From positions 1 through 64,000 of the forward strand of contig JAIYDN010000018.1 in assembly GCA_027487485.1 (NCBI GenBank): a stretch of 64,000 nucleotides of DNA. Direction: 5' to 3'. This document shows, piece by piece, positions 25,701 through 34,180 of the stretch. Each line of letters begins with the position of its first letter. Within the stretch, counting starts at the first letter, position 1. The notes beneath the pieces were generated by a model. That model saw only the letters and a program-made list of their open reading frames with translations, did no database searches and was not told where the DNA came from. Both the position numbers and the translations under genes were made by a program. Origin of the DNA: Planctomycetaceae bacterium (lineage in GTDB: Bacteria > Planctomycetota > Planctomycetia > Pirellulales > Pirellulaceae).

Positions 25701-26234
25701 CTACCCAAGGAAGCCGCGAGCAATTTGCTGATTGCCAGTTGGATGGCCATGGCGGCACCTCCGGCGACAGGTGGTAGCATTTCCAGTACCAGTGGAACCA
25801 AACCAACAGCCAAACCGCAAACAAAATCGATCGACGCAATTCTCGACTCGCCGATCAGTATTAGTTTTGGTCAGGAGTCGTTAGAGTCTGCTCTGCAATT
25901 GATATCCTCGGAGGTCGCTGATTCCGTCTTAAGCGGCGAGAGCTTCCCTATGGCCATCAATGGCTCGGCCTTTCAAAAGCAAGGCATCACTCAGAACCAA
26001 CAAATACGCGACTTCAAGCAAGCTTCGGTTCCACTGCGAACCGTTCTGACAGATCTTGTGCGGCGGGCCAATCCTGTCACCACAGTCCAGTCTGCCACAG
26101 AGAAGGATCAAAAGGTTGTCTGGGTCGTTATTGACGATCCGAACACACCCGCGAAGAAGAAGATCGAATTGACGACTCGAACTTGGGCAGAAACAAATAA
26201 CGTCAAGCTCACCTCCGAGTTCGTAGCACCGTAA
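22770..26234 (+). CDS. Pseudokinase-like membrane protein with Ala/Pro/Lys-rich linker
   Basis: From the GTG at 22770 the protein has 1154 residues. Residues about 1-70 (ATELIKQGRITSFQANVLFHG) match the leader that precedes many planctomycete Ser/Thr kinases. Residues about 85-350 follow a kinase C-lobe (LVHGRIHPSTVW, TDLYALGCLWYAS), but the HRD aspartate is replaced (HGR), and neither a glycine loop, a VAIK lysine nor a DFG motif is present. Residues about 350-590 are rich in Ala, Pro, Lys and Glu with a short TPVVAS repeat. A lysine cluster (KKKKNKKKKPK) precedes a membrane helix at about 588-610, so the C-terminal 540 residues face the periplasm. The function is unknown; a scaffold or phosphate-independent sensor is inferred. 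Confidence 0.78.
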   Translation: MALTSVQLWERIHAEGLATSEECRQWAIAVAQATSQEVLLDPSRLATELIKQGRITSFQANVLFHGLGIPLALDGFKLTKSLEAELGKGWFEAQSGSSPTSSKYWLYHLTVSALNTPEVRRNPPSLRLASRTISIQHPSLDRWADAKVADAKLFAVCNEILGQPLSTVLKTNRMSWDDSTSMIEQIAAGLGKQHEAGLVHGRIHPSTVWALQDGTFVLRRDPLFPASNPLASNDLSCLGEIHNDLLSTAAPELTLPASYPTIQTDLYALGCLWYASSSKEPLFEASNRAPNSWAENQALWARAHATEGLADRFDRNVPERFRFCLAKLLAKNPSDRFDSARSLIEAIDRALRAPVSPKPTPIAAPKSVATPKPIAAPTPVAAPTPVVASTPVVASTPVVASAPIVDKRADIKAPSELPPKQASIAKPEPKLPEAKPTVAKLPEVTQPVTKAPTTPAPTAIAPAAKPPQVKNEAPEGRVAAAASHVAPKQPELPKAPASAKETAVPKEAVFVEEIAASAVVNDVANAAETGFVKPTEVDASEPAAKPKRKKRSPGKKSGTSQASGPGSAVKKKKNKKKKPKWLLPAMIAGTCLLFATLIPLLLLNGSSTQPVDPNTTTVVIERPRPTQDSSNANAVPSSDAGNNKPSQPADPVAEYYSIGSDDGKTLWAPPQAGSPYSIEMFPAGLEAIVFLSGNAWHQRDSMAGLGKWWLEVQPQISGLTAKYPMLSDDRIESVGIALYPGKTPGVPQVLFRVKLKQPTALETIANGLQGFSAQLLDTKSGSKRGIWSNEANNDPTAIAFEELATDRAATTKRFTVGPQELVLGLSELQGGVAPLRRQLEQLLQSTDSRADVTVLFAPSFLFGDGRELISTWPNLSPMVRDLMDESTQAVSLSLFFESRWYLELRMLNAETRESGRILSQLKTRLEKLPDQMEAAILESPSHPYWRALSQRYPQMLRSLGKFGRFGIEDGQVIANVYLPKEAASNLLIASWMAMAAPPATGGSISSTSGTKPTAKPQTKSIDAILDSPISISFGQESLESALQLISSEVADSVLSGESFPMAINGSAFQKQGITQNQQIRDFKQASVPLRTVLTDLVRRANPVTTVQSATEKDQKVVWVVIDDPNTPAKKKIELTTRTWAETNNVKLTSEFVAP
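23860..23985 (+). repeat. Coding tandem repeat (APTPVVAS-type) in the pseudokinase linker
   Basis: An 18-base period encoding Pro-Val-Val-Ala-Ser-Thr repeats at about 23920-23985, preceded by looser Ala-Pro-Thr-Pro and Pro-Lys-Pro units from 23860. It is in frame, so copy-number change would only alter linker length. Confidence 0.75.
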
Positions 26235-26441
26235 GCTTGGTTCGCTCGTCACAAACGGCATCCTTGACAAGAACGGTAAGTATTGAGCGAACATTCGGCG
26301 ATTTTGAACCTCTTGCTCAAGAGCCGTGAATGGGTGAGTCGATCCCCTGAAGTGATCCCTGGTCGGATCATTTCATTGGCGCATGGATGTGCTCGGGTAG
26401 ACTCAACCGACTCAAGCCAAAAGCTTGCAGCACAACCATTC

Positions 26442-27431
26442 ATGATTAGCAATTTTCTACAGAAACCGCTGGGTGCAGTGGCGATCTTAACGGCAGCCGT
26501 AGGCGGGCCGTACGCCGCGTTCGAAACCGAAGTTGGTACTTCTCTTCGACGCTCCTTGATGAGCAACATCGAAAAGCCGGCTGGCTCGCCATCCAATTCA
26601 GGAAGCGGGCTCTGGGAAACAAGCTCTACGGGAAATTCGACCGATCCCTATTCACTCGTTTCGGCCAAGAATGTAGGAACACCAGGACAGTATCCTCAGA
26701 ACTGGAATCCATCCAGCATGGGGGCACCGACTTCGTATCAATCTATAGGTCCTAATGGACAAATGGTGAGCACATCGTATGGCCCGGCCACGATTGTTCC
26801 ACTTTCGATGCCGCCGACGCTGGAGAATCAAAGCGGCACGTCGAATGTCATCCCCGGAAATACGGACCAATTGTGGGACTATACCCTTGGCACCCCCAGT
26901 TTACCGCAATTGCAACAGCAACCGCAAACCAGTGTTGGCGGTGGAGTTGTCACCGACTTGCGAGAAGTGCTTCGCTTCGACATCGCCCCTGGTTGGTTGC
27001 CTCAGCGTTTCGCGCGCGTTACGACGGTGACATCGAATGTGCGAATGGACGGCTTGCGCGTACCGTTAATCACTGGCACTCGTCCCAGCGATGTCGCTGG
27101 ATCCTTGACCTACTTCTTTGACGCTGCCAAATCGCTGCAAAGAATCCAGTTGCATGGCATGACAGGCGATCCCAGTCAAATTGCGCAACTGATGCTCCAA
27201 TACTACCATCTTCAAGTGGAGCCCAGTTTGGGAGGCCAATTGCTTACCGCCCGATGGAACAACCGCGTGACAAGTGTTATGCAAGTTGCTCCCGCGCCGA
27301 TTATTTACGCCGGTGCGGACCATTCAAAGTATGTACTTTTTCTTGAACTGAACCAGCCTTCCAATCAATATGGCTTGAGCGACGAAGCGAGCGAGATACT
27401 TCGGAATTCTCAAGCGACGCAACGTTGGTAA
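26442..27431 (+). CDS. Secreted protein of unknown function
   Basis: The ATG at 26442 gives 329 residues and starts with MISNFLQKPLGAVAILTAAVGG, a plausible signal peptide or anchor; the longer frame from 26283 would add 53 residues without this feature at the front. Residues about 40-170 are rich in Gly, Ser, Pro, Asn and Gln and probably disordered. Residues about 175-320 look folded (DLREVLRFDIAPGWLPQRFARVTT, then MDGLRVPLITGTRPSDVAGSLTYFFDAAKSLQRIQL). I do not recognise the domain. It follows the pseudokinase gene in the same direction and may be co-transcribed with it. Confidence 0.7.
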   Translation: MISNFLQKPLGAVAILTAAVGGPYAAFETEVGTSLRRSLMSNIEKPAGSPSNSGSGLWETSSTGNSTDPYSLVSAKNVGTPGQYPQNWNPSSMGAPTSYQSIGPNGQMVSTSYGPATIVPLSMPPTLENQSGTSNVIPGNTDQLWDYTLGTPSLPQLQQQPQTSVGGGVVTDLREVLRFDIAPGWLPQRFARVTTVTSNVRMDGLRVPLITGTRPSDVAGSLTYFFDAAKSLQRIQLHGMTGDPSQIAQLMLQYYHLQVEPSLGGQLLTARWNNRVTSVMQVAPAPIIYAGADHSKYVLFLELNQPSNQYGLSDEASEILRNSQATQRW

Positions 27432-27465
27432 TGGTTATCGACTGACCTCTTCAAGGAAAACGCTA

Positions 27466-28887
27466 GTGCTGCACTTCATGAAACTGGCTGCGGGCCCCGC
27501 TACCGGTGCACTAGTATACGGGCTGCTTTCGGGCTTCGCCGAAACGTCCGCAGCCGCCAATTATGTCGCCATGCTTGGAATTTGGATGGCGGTTTGGTGG
27601 ATTCTGGAATCGGTACCGATCGAGCTAACTGGTTTGCTACCCATGATCCTAATCCCCTTCGCGGGGATTCATGAATCCGACGCGATGGGCAAGGCCTGTG
27701 CCCCGTACGCAGACAAGTCGGTCTTCTTCTTCCTAGGCGGTTTTGCGTTAGGGATCGCCATCGAGAAGTCACAATTGCATCGCCGCGGTGCTCTTCTTTT
27801 ATTGAGCATCGCAGGGACCCGTGGGACTTGGGTCGTGGGTGCGTTTATGTTATGCACGGCCTTGCTTAGCATGTGGGTCAGCAACACAGCGACAGCCATG
27901 TTGATGCTGCCTCTGGCCATGAGTGTCATTTCCACCTGCGAAAGCAAGAACTTCGCGACAGCGCTTTTGATCGGTGTTGCCTATGCCGCGAGCATTGGAG
28001 GGATGGGGACGTTGGTGGGGACCGCCCCGAATGTATTTTTCTCCGGGTTCATGCAGCAGGCAGGCATGCCCGTTCCCTTTCTGTCTTGGACTCTATTGGC
28101 CATGCCATTGGTTCTAACGATGTTGGTTTTGTGCTGGGTTTGGCTGGCGGTCGTCCTATGGCCATTAAAGAATATCGCGATTGAGATACCAGATGCGTGG
28201 CGTCAGGAGATCCAATCGAATCGCCGTTTGAGTCCGCATCAACGCTGGACGCTCGGTATTTTTGGGTTGGTAGCAATGATGTGGATCTTTCGCGAGCCAC
28301 TGATCACTTTGTCGAAAGGCTCCGGGATTGGTTTGATTCTAGAAAGGGTCGAGGATGCCTGGATCGCCATGATCGGCATGTGCGCTCTTTTAGTGCTTCC
28401 ACTTGGTAAGCCTGTGTTGAGCTGGTCCGACATCGACCGCATGCCTTGGGGCATTTTGTTGCTATTGGGAGGAGGCCTGAGTTTGGCCAAGGCCATTGGC
28501 GACTCTAAATTAGACCAAGCGATCGCGGTTTGGGCCGAGCAAATCGCATGGATGCCAAGCTGGTTGATTCTAACCGTGGTGGTTTGCGGTGTGATCGCGA
28601 TATCCGAATTGGCCAGCAACGTCGCCACCGCGACCGCTGTGTTGCCGATTCTTGCGACGGCCGCGCCCGGTATGGGTTTAGATCCAATGACCCTCCTAAT
28701 CGCTGCGGTTTTGGCCAGCAGCTGCGGTTTCATGCTGCCGGTCGCCACTCCGCCCAACACCTTGGTGTTCGCTCAGCGACGATTTGCCACTCGGGACATG
28801 ATTGTGGCGGGGGCTGGGGTCAATCTTTTGGCGATTGTCTTGATTCCCATTGTAGTGATCTTGTTAAAGCCTCTCATATTTCCATAG
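27466..28887 (+). CDS. SLC13 (DASS) family sodium/anion symporter
   Basis: The protein has 473 residues from the GTG at 27466 (AAGGA at 27453-27457); an ATG 12 bases on is possible. It has about 11-12 membrane helices. The two sodium-site signatures of the DASS family are present: SNTATAMLMLPLAMSV (about 145) and SNVATATAVLPILATAAPG (about 385), together with GTAPNVFFSG and the final ATPPNTLVFAQ. Members import dicarboxylates, citrate or sulfate with sodium. The substrate cannot be told here. It lies upstream of the arginine-degradation genes, with 127 bp between. Confidence 0.92.
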   Translation: MLHFMKLAAGPATGALVYGLLSGFAETSAAANYVAMLGIWMAVWWILESVPIELTGLLPMILIPFAGIHESDAMGKACAPYADKSVFFFLGGFALGIAIEKSQLHRRGALLLLSIAGTRGTWVVGAFMLCTALLSMWVSNTATAMLMLPLAMSVISTCESKNFATALLIGVAYAASIGGMGTLVGTAPNVFFSGFMQQAGMPVPFLSWTLLAMPLVLTMLVLCWVWLAVVLWPLKNIAIEIPDAWRQEIQSNRRLSPHQRWTLGIFGLVAMMWIFREPLITLSKGSGIGLILERVEDAWIAMIGMCALLVLPLGKPVLSWSDIDRMPWGILLLLGGGLSLAKAIGDSKLDQAIAVWAEQIAWMPSWLILTVVVCGVIAISELASNVATATAVLPILATAAPGMGLDPMTLLIAAVLASSCGFMLPVATPPNTLVFAQRRFATRDMIVAGAGVNLLAIVLIPIVVILLKPLIFP

Positions 28888-29014
28888 TAGCTTGGCACAA
28901 CGGCTTCGTTGCTGAAGGTCTGTTCAAATTTTGTCCCGTTCGAGCGTTCCGAAAACGTCTTTGCGTTATGATGGATGTTCGTAACGACGATAGGCCCCAT
29001 GATGAGAATTCACA

Positions 29015-30259
29015 ATGAACGCCCAAGACCGCATCGATGCATTTGCTTGGTTAGAGACCAACCAAGAGAACATGGTAGCCGACCTGATTGAGCTGGCCAA
29101 TCAAAACTCAGGTTCAGATAACTTGAATGGGCTTCTGTCGGTAGCGGATTGGCTTGTAGACTGGTTCGGCATCCATCCAGCCGTGCTGCATCGCATACCG
29201 CTTCCTCCCCGCCGGATGGTGGCAGACCATGGCGAAACAACCATTGTCGAAACTGGACCGGCGTTGCGTTGGGACTTCCAACCCGACAACCCGCGACGGG
29301 TGTTGCTTGCGATTCATTACGATACTGTTTACGGTTTGGAGCACCCCTTTCAAACTTGCCATCGATTAACGAATGACCGGCTAGGCGGACCCGGGGTTGC
29401 AGATGCCAAAGGGGGAATTGTGGTTCTGCGCTATGCATTGCAAGCGCTGCTTCGTTTCTCGCTTGCGAATGATTGCGGCTGGACGGTCCTACTAAACCCC
29501 GACGAAGAAGTGGGCTCGAATAGCTCCAATCAAGTCATGCAAGACATGGCAGCTGATTTTGATTTCGGCCTGCTGCTGGAACCCTGCCTTCCCAACGGTG
29601 ATTTCGTTTCGCATCGAAAGGGTTCCGGGAATTTTACGATGGTGATTCATGGACGCTCTGCTCACGCAGGCCGTGACTTTCACCAGGGACGCAATGCTGT
29701 CGCAAAGCTTTGCAGCTTGCTATCTGAAATCGATCAATGGAATGGACTTCGCAGCGGATTGACCATCAACGTTGGGCGCGTTGTTGGCGGTGGCCCCGTC
29801 AATGTGGTCCCGGATCTGGCGGTCGGTCGATTCAATGTTCGGCTGGAGGACCAAGAGAGTGAGATTTGGTTGGAGCAAAAGTTACAGTCGCTGATGGCTA
29901 CTGCCAATCAAGCGGAGGGGTTTCGATGCGAGCTACATGGCAATATCAGCTCGCCTGCAAAACCGATCACGGATCAATCCAATCAGATTATGATCGGCAT
30001 TGAAGAGAGCGCTCGAGAACTTGGCCAAGTGGTCAACTGGAGATCGACGGGCGGCGTTTGCGATGGCAACAAGTTAGCTGCCGCAGGCTTGCCAAATATC
30101 GACACCCTTGGCCCTTTGGGCGATGGGCTCCACAGCGCACAAGAATGGGTCCAAGTTAGCTCGTTGGTAGCCAAGTCAAAACTCCTGGTTGAAATCCTGA
30201 GTCGGTTTTCATCAGGTCGTTTAGAATCGCTAGAACGAGCCAAGCTGACGAACACATAG
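29015..30259 (+). CDS. M20-family zinc amidohydrolase, candidate succinylglutamate desuccinylase
   Basis: The 414-residue protein has the M20 metal ligands in order: H and D in AIHYDTVYG, the bridging D in GVADAKGG, the glutamate pair in NPDEEVGSNSS, the acid in LLLEPCLP and the last H in GDGLHSAQE. A dimerisation domain (about 190-300, RKGSGNFTMVIHGRSAHAGRDF) is inserted, as in carboxypeptidase G2 relatives that cleave N-acyl amino acids. It is followed 21 bp later by astA, astD and astB. The AST pathway ends with removal of succinate from N-succinylglutamate, normally by the unrelated AstE. This gene may replace it, which is inferred from context. Deacylation of another N-acyl amino acid is the alternative. 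Confidence 0.88.
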   Translation: MNAQDRIDAFAWLETNQENMVADLIELANQNSGSDNLNGLLSVADWLVDWFGIHPAVLHRIPLPPRRMVADHGETTIVETGPALRWDFQPDNPRRVLLAIHYDTVYGLEHPFQTCHRLTNDRLGGPGVADAKGGIVVLRYALQALLRFSLANDCGWTVLLNPDEEVGSNSSNQVMQDMAADFDFGLLLEPCLPNGDFVSHRKGSGNFTMVIHGRSAHAGRDFHQGRNAVAKLCSLLSEIDQWNGLRSGLTINVGRVVGGGPVNVVPDLAVGRFNVRLEDQESEIWLEQKLQSLMATANQAEGFRCELHGNISSPAKPITDQSNQIMIGIEESARELGQVVNWRSTGGVCDGNKLAAAGLPNIDTLGPLGDGLHSAQEWVQVSSLVAKSKLLVEILSRFSSGRLESLERAKLTNT

Positions 30260-30267
30260 TTTCCAGT

Positions 30268-30273
30268 AAGGAG
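30268..30273 (+). promoter_or_regulatory. Shine-Dalgarno deciding a TTG start
   Basis: AAGGAG lies 7 bases before the TTG at 30281. Together with the match of the following residues to the AstA N-terminus this fixes a rare TTG start for astA. Confidence 0.7.
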
Positions 30274-30280
30274 AAACATC

Positions 30281-31324
30281 TTGGACATTGTGCGAGCTGT
30301 CAAACTAGATGACTTGGATCAGTTGTGGGATCTTATCGAACAATCCACGTATGGTCTAACCACCCTTCAAATCAGCAAAGATCAACTTGCTGATCGAGTC
30401 GAGTTATCGAATTTTGCGTTCACTCGCAAAGTAGAAAAGGCCTCTGGCGACCCTTACGTGATGGTGATGGAAGAGGCTGACGGGGGCAGGCTGGTCGGTC
30501 TATCCTGTATCTTTAGCAAGACGGGTGGCTACGAACCCTTCTACAGTTATCGCCGCACCCACGAATCTCATCATTGCGAGCATCTCGAACTAAAGCGCGA
30601 TATTGAAGTGCTGATCCTGGACAAGCTACATGATGGCCCCACGGAGATTGGAAGCTTGTTTTTGTTGCCTGCGTTTCGAGGGCAAGGTCGAGGCCGCTTG
30701 CTGAGTTTGTCGCGATTTGTCTTCATGGCGATGCACCCAAAACGATTCTCCGAACGCGTGATCGCCGAAATGCGAGGCGTCTCAACCGATGAAGGCAAGA
30801 GTCTGTTTTGGGATGCCATTCTTGAACATTTCTTTGGTATGGAATTCCCGCAAGCCGATCGCTTGTCCACCATCAGCAAACGATTTATCGAAGATCTTAT
30901 GCCACGGCATCCAATTTATACCTGCTTGTTGTCCCAAGAGGTGCGATCGGTCATGGGGCAGGTCCATGAAAATACGAAGCCCGCTTTAGCGATGCTCGAA
31001 GCCGAAGGGTTTCAAAAAACAGACTGCATCGACATATTTGATGGAGGCCCCATGATCTCGTGCCAACGCACCGACATTCAGGTAGTCAAGCGCACCAAGG
31101 TGGTTCGTGTATCCGAGATTGCACCCAGTGTCGACGCACCAAGGTCGATCATCGCTTCTTCTGTAGGTGGCTTTCGAGCCGTTTTAGGAGAAGCGTCCAT
31201 CGATGAGCATGGGTGTGTTGTGACTCAGCAGGCTGCGACTTGCTTGAAGGTGAACCTGAATGACGAAATTCGCGTGACTTCCTTGTATCCCGCCAACACT
31301 CTCGACAAGAAGACGTCATCATGA
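30281..31324 (+). CDS. astA: Arginine N-succinyltransferase
   Basis: AstA transfers succinate from succinyl-CoA to the alpha-amino group of arginine, the first step of the AST pathway. The 347-residue length matches the family. The start IVRAVKLDDLDQLWDLIE, followed by YGLTTLQISKDQLADRVELSNFAF, is the family N-terminus, and EIGSLFLLPAFRGQGRGRLLSLSRFVFMA is the acetyl-CoA-type cofactor region. It begins with TTG behind a strong AAGGAG. Its stop overlaps the start of astD (ATGA), so the genes are coupled. Confidence 0.93.
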   Translation: MDIVRAVKLDDLDQLWDLIEQSTYGLTTLQISKDQLADRVELSNFAFTRKVEKASGDPYVMVMEEADGGRLVGLSCIFSKTGGYEPFYSYRRTHESHHCEHLELKRDIEVLILDKLHDGPTEIGSLFLLPAFRGQGRGRLLSLSRFVFMAMHPKRFSERVIAEMRGVSTDEGKSLFWDAILEHFFGMEFPQADRLSTISKRFIEDLMPRHPIYTCLLSQEVRSVMGQVHENTKPALAMLEAEGFQKTDCIDIFDGGPMISCQRTDIQVVKRTKVVRVSEIAPSVDAPRSIIASSVGGFRAVLGEASIDEHGCVVTQQAATCLKVNLNDEIRVTSLYPANTLDKKTSS

Positions 31325-32811
31325 GTCTTAACAACATCGCGATGGAAGGACTCAATTATCTCAATGGTCAATGGATCGCGGGGCAAGGGGAGCCGAACGA
31401 GCGATGCTCCCCTTCCGATGGAAAGGTAACTTGGCGAGGACGATGGGCGAGTGTCGATCAGGTCGAGCAAGCCGTGCATTCTGGATGCGATGCCTTTGAA
31501 TCTTGGTCCCGCCAGTCGCTCGAATCACGAGTGGATCTCTGTCTTCAATTCACCAACATTGTTAGCGCCGGCAAGGAGGAACTCGCTGGGTTGATTTCCA
31601 TGGAAACCGGGAAGCCGCTTTGGGAATCACGCACCGAAGTAGGAACCGTGGTCGGCAAGGTCCACAATTCGATCGACGCAATCCGACAAAGGCGATGGAC
31701 CGTATCCGAAACCTCGGGGGAATTCCGTTCGGTGACTCGGTTCCAAGCGTACGGAATGATGTTGGTGTTAGGGCCCTTTAACCTTCCTGCACACTTACCG
31801 GGTGCGCACATCGTCCCCGCATTGTTAGCCGGTAACACGATCTTATTTAAGCCCAGTGAATTAACGCCGGCGGTAGGGCAATGGCTAGTCCAGGCTTGGG
31901 CAAACGCGGGCCTACCTGCAGGCGTACTGAATCTTGTGCATGGGGATTCCCAGGTCGCAATCGCTGCAGCAGCCAACGATGCGATCGAAGGAGTGCTATT
32001 CACCGGAAGCTATCGCGCCGGCGCAAGCCTTCACCGCCTGCTTGCCGGTAAACCCGAGAAAATACTTGCTCTCGAAATGGGGGGCAACAACCCTCTCGTG
32101 GTCTACAACACAAACGATTACGCTGCCGCAGCGAAGACGACCATCCTATCCGCCTTCATCACCGCTGGTCAGCGATGCACATGCGCTCGTCGTCTAATTG
32201 TTGTCGGCGACCAAGCTCATGAAGCGATGGTGGACCAACTGTGCCGGTCGATACCCAAAATCAAAGTTGGACATCCTGGCCTAGAACCTCAGCCCTTTAT
32301 GGGGACCTTGATCCATGAACAAGCCGCAGACAGAATGCTGGAAGCTCAAATACAACTGAAAGATGCTGGTGCTCGCGTCTTGGTAGAAATGAAACGCGAC
32401 GCCAACTGTGCAGCCATGTTGACTCCAGGCTTGCTTGCAGTCGACAGCAATCAGCTCGAGGATACCGAGCATTTCGGTCCCATGCTCTTGGTCCAACGTG
32501 CGGAGGACCTCGATCATGCGATTCAATTGGCGAATCAAACTCGCTTTGGATTAGCAGCGGGATTCTTGGGGGACAACGAAGCGGACTATCAGTACTTCCT
32601 GAGCCGTATCCGAGCAGGCGTGGTCAATTGGAATCGGCAGACAACCGGTGCGAGCGGCCGCCTTCCGTTTGGTGGGATCGGCGCAAGTGGAAATCATCGG
32701 CCCAGCGGTTTTTTTGCAGCGGACTATTGTTCGTTTCCTGTTGCTTCCCTGGAGAGCAGCGATTTAAGCGAGAGCAAGAAACCGGTTTTGGGATTGGAGT
32801 TATTGGACTAA
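31321..32811 (+). CDS. astD: N-succinylglutamate 5-semialdehyde dehydrogenase
   Basis: AstD oxidises N-succinylglutamate semialdehyde to N-succinylglutamate with NAD, the fourth AST step. The 496 residues have the aldehyde dehydrogenase plan: LVLGPFNLPAHLPGAHIVPALLAGNTI, the glutamate in LALEMGGNNPLVV and the catalytic cysteine in GQRCTCARRL. The active-site GPFNLP and YLNGQWIAG starts are typical of AstD. It overlaps astA by 4 bases and is 4 bases from astB. The third-step aminotransferase gene (astC) is not in the window and could be supplied by an acetylornithine aminotransferase elsewhere. Confidence 0.93.
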   Translation: MSLNNIAMEGLNYLNGQWIAGQGEPNERCSPSDGKVTWRGRWASVDQVEQAVHSGCDAFESWSRQSLESRVDLCLQFTNIVSAGKEELAGLISMETGKPLWESRTEVGTVVGKVHNSIDAIRQRRWTVSETSGEFRSVTRFQAYGMMLVLGPFNLPAHLPGAHIVPALLAGNTILFKPSELTPAVGQWLVQAWANAGLPAGVLNLVHGDSQVAIAAAANDAIEGVLFTGSYRAGASLHRLLAGKPEKILALEMGGNNPLVVYNTNDYAAAAKTTILSAFITAGQRCTCARRLIVVGDQAHEAMVDQLCRSIPKIKVGHPGLEPQPFMGTLIHEQAADRMLEAQIQLKDAGARVLVEMKRDANCAAMLTPGLLAVDSNQLEDTEHFGPMLLVQRAEDLDHAIQLANQTRFGLAAGFLGDNEADYQYFLSRIRAGVVNWNRQTTGASGRLPFGGIGASGNHRPSGFFAADYCSFPVASLESSDLSESKKPVLGLELLD

Positions 32812-32815
32812 GGCT

Positions 32816-34180
32816 ATGCTTACTGAAATCAATATCGATGGGATGATCGGCCCTACACACCATTACGGCGGGTTGGGGGTTGGTAACATTGCTTCGCAAA
32901 CGCATCGAGATCAAATCTCGAACCCTCGGCAAGCCGCGTTGGAGGGGTTAGCCAAGGCAAAGCTAGTGAGTAACTTAGGGATCACTCAATACATTTGGTT
33001 GCCCCCGAGCCGACCAAAGCTCGAACTACTGCAAAGCCTGGGCTTCCACGGATCGCCTCAAGAACAGATCTTATCGGCGTTTGAAACGGCACCTCGAGTT
33101 CTCTCGGCAGCGTTTAGTAGCGCCTTCATGTGGGCAGCCAATTCAGCGACGGTATCCCCTGCCGCCGATACCAAGGACGGTTGCTACCATTTCACCCCCG
33201 CAAACCTTATCAGTAGTTTGCATCGCGCTTCCGAAGCCAACGAACGAAGGTTAGCATTTGCCAACACATTTTCGGTCGCTAACTTCCATCGAATTCATGA
33301 TCCGCTTCCTGGGGTCACTTCGCTGAGAGACGAAGGGGCTGCTAATCACATGCGTCTATCGGATCCGTCTGGGGAAATCGGATTCAATATCTTTGTTTAC
33401 GGCGAAGAGGAAGCGTCCCAGTCAAGCGAAACATCCAACACAAGATTTATGGCTCGCCAAACTCGACTGGCGTCCGAGACCATCGCCAGGCAACATCAGT
33501 TAAACCCAGCCACTACTTTTTTCTTGCGACAGCATCCTGATGCCATATCGGCTGGCGTCTTTCACAACGATGTGATCGCCACGAGTCATGAAGGGGTACT
33601 GATCCATCATGAACTTGCATTTCTAGATGCCGAAGAGGAACTCGCACGATTGGAACAAGAGTTTTTGGATCGTGTAGGCCAAGCGATGGTACGCATTGTG
33701 GTTTCCAACGATTCGCTCAGTTTGGCCGACGCGGTCAATAGCTATTTGTTTAACAGCCAATTGCTAACACCGAGTCGAACGAATGAAATGGATTCATCAC
33801 CCCGCATGACCTTTGTCTGCCCCATGCAATGCCATGCGATGGAATCAGCCAATCGCTTACTGCGTTCCATCATCGCGGACCCCAAGAATCCCATTGACGA
33901 TGTGCAGTTTGTGAAGGTAGGACAGAGCATGTCAGGTGGAGGCGGCCCAGCCTGTCTGCGATTGCGAGTTCCTGCCGATGAGCGCACTCGTTCCCAACTT
34001 CCTTACGCAGGCACGTTGAACGAGTCCTTGTACGAGTCCTTAACTCGAGCGGTGGAACGTTACTATCCAGAGAACATATCCCTTTCCAGCTTTTGCGACG
34101 AGCGATTCGTCGAACATCTCAACGAAGTGGAAATGGCTTTACAGCAAGCATACTCGATGCGTTCCTACCAAAATGGCTAA
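32816..34180 (+). CDS. astB: N-succinylarginine dihydrolase
   Basis: AstB splits N-succinylarginine into N-succinylornithine, ammonia and carbon dioxide, the second AST step. The 454-residue length is normal. The N-terminus EINIDGMIGPTHHYGGLGVGNIAS, the MWAANSATVSPAADT tract, HNDVIATSHEGVLI with the catalytic histidine, and SMSGGGGPACLRLRVP with the catalytic cysteine are all as in AstB. It is the last gene of the operon and overlaps the convergent enolase-superfamily gene by 4 bp. Confidence 0.95.
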   Translation: MLTEINIDGMIGPTHHYGGLGVGNIASQTHRDQISNPRQAALEGLAKAKLVSNLGITQYIWLPPSRPKLELLQSLGFHGSPQEQILSAFETAPRVLSAAFSSAFMWAANSATVSPAADTKDGCYHFTPANLISSLHRASEANERRLAFANTFSVANFHRIHDPLPGVTSLRDEGAANHMRLSDPSGEIGFNIFVYGEEEASQSSETSNTRFMARQTRLASETIARQHQLNPATTFFLRQHPDAISAGVFHNDVIATSHEGVLIHHELAFLDAEEELARLEQEFLDRVGQAMVRIVVSNDSLSLADAVNSYLFNSQLLTPSRTNEMDSSPRMTFVCPMQCHAMESANRLLRSIIADPKNPIDDVQFVKVGQSMSGGGGPACLRLRVPADERTRSQLPYAGTLNESLYESLTRAVERYYPENISLSSFCDERFVEHLNEVEMALQQAYSMRSYQNG

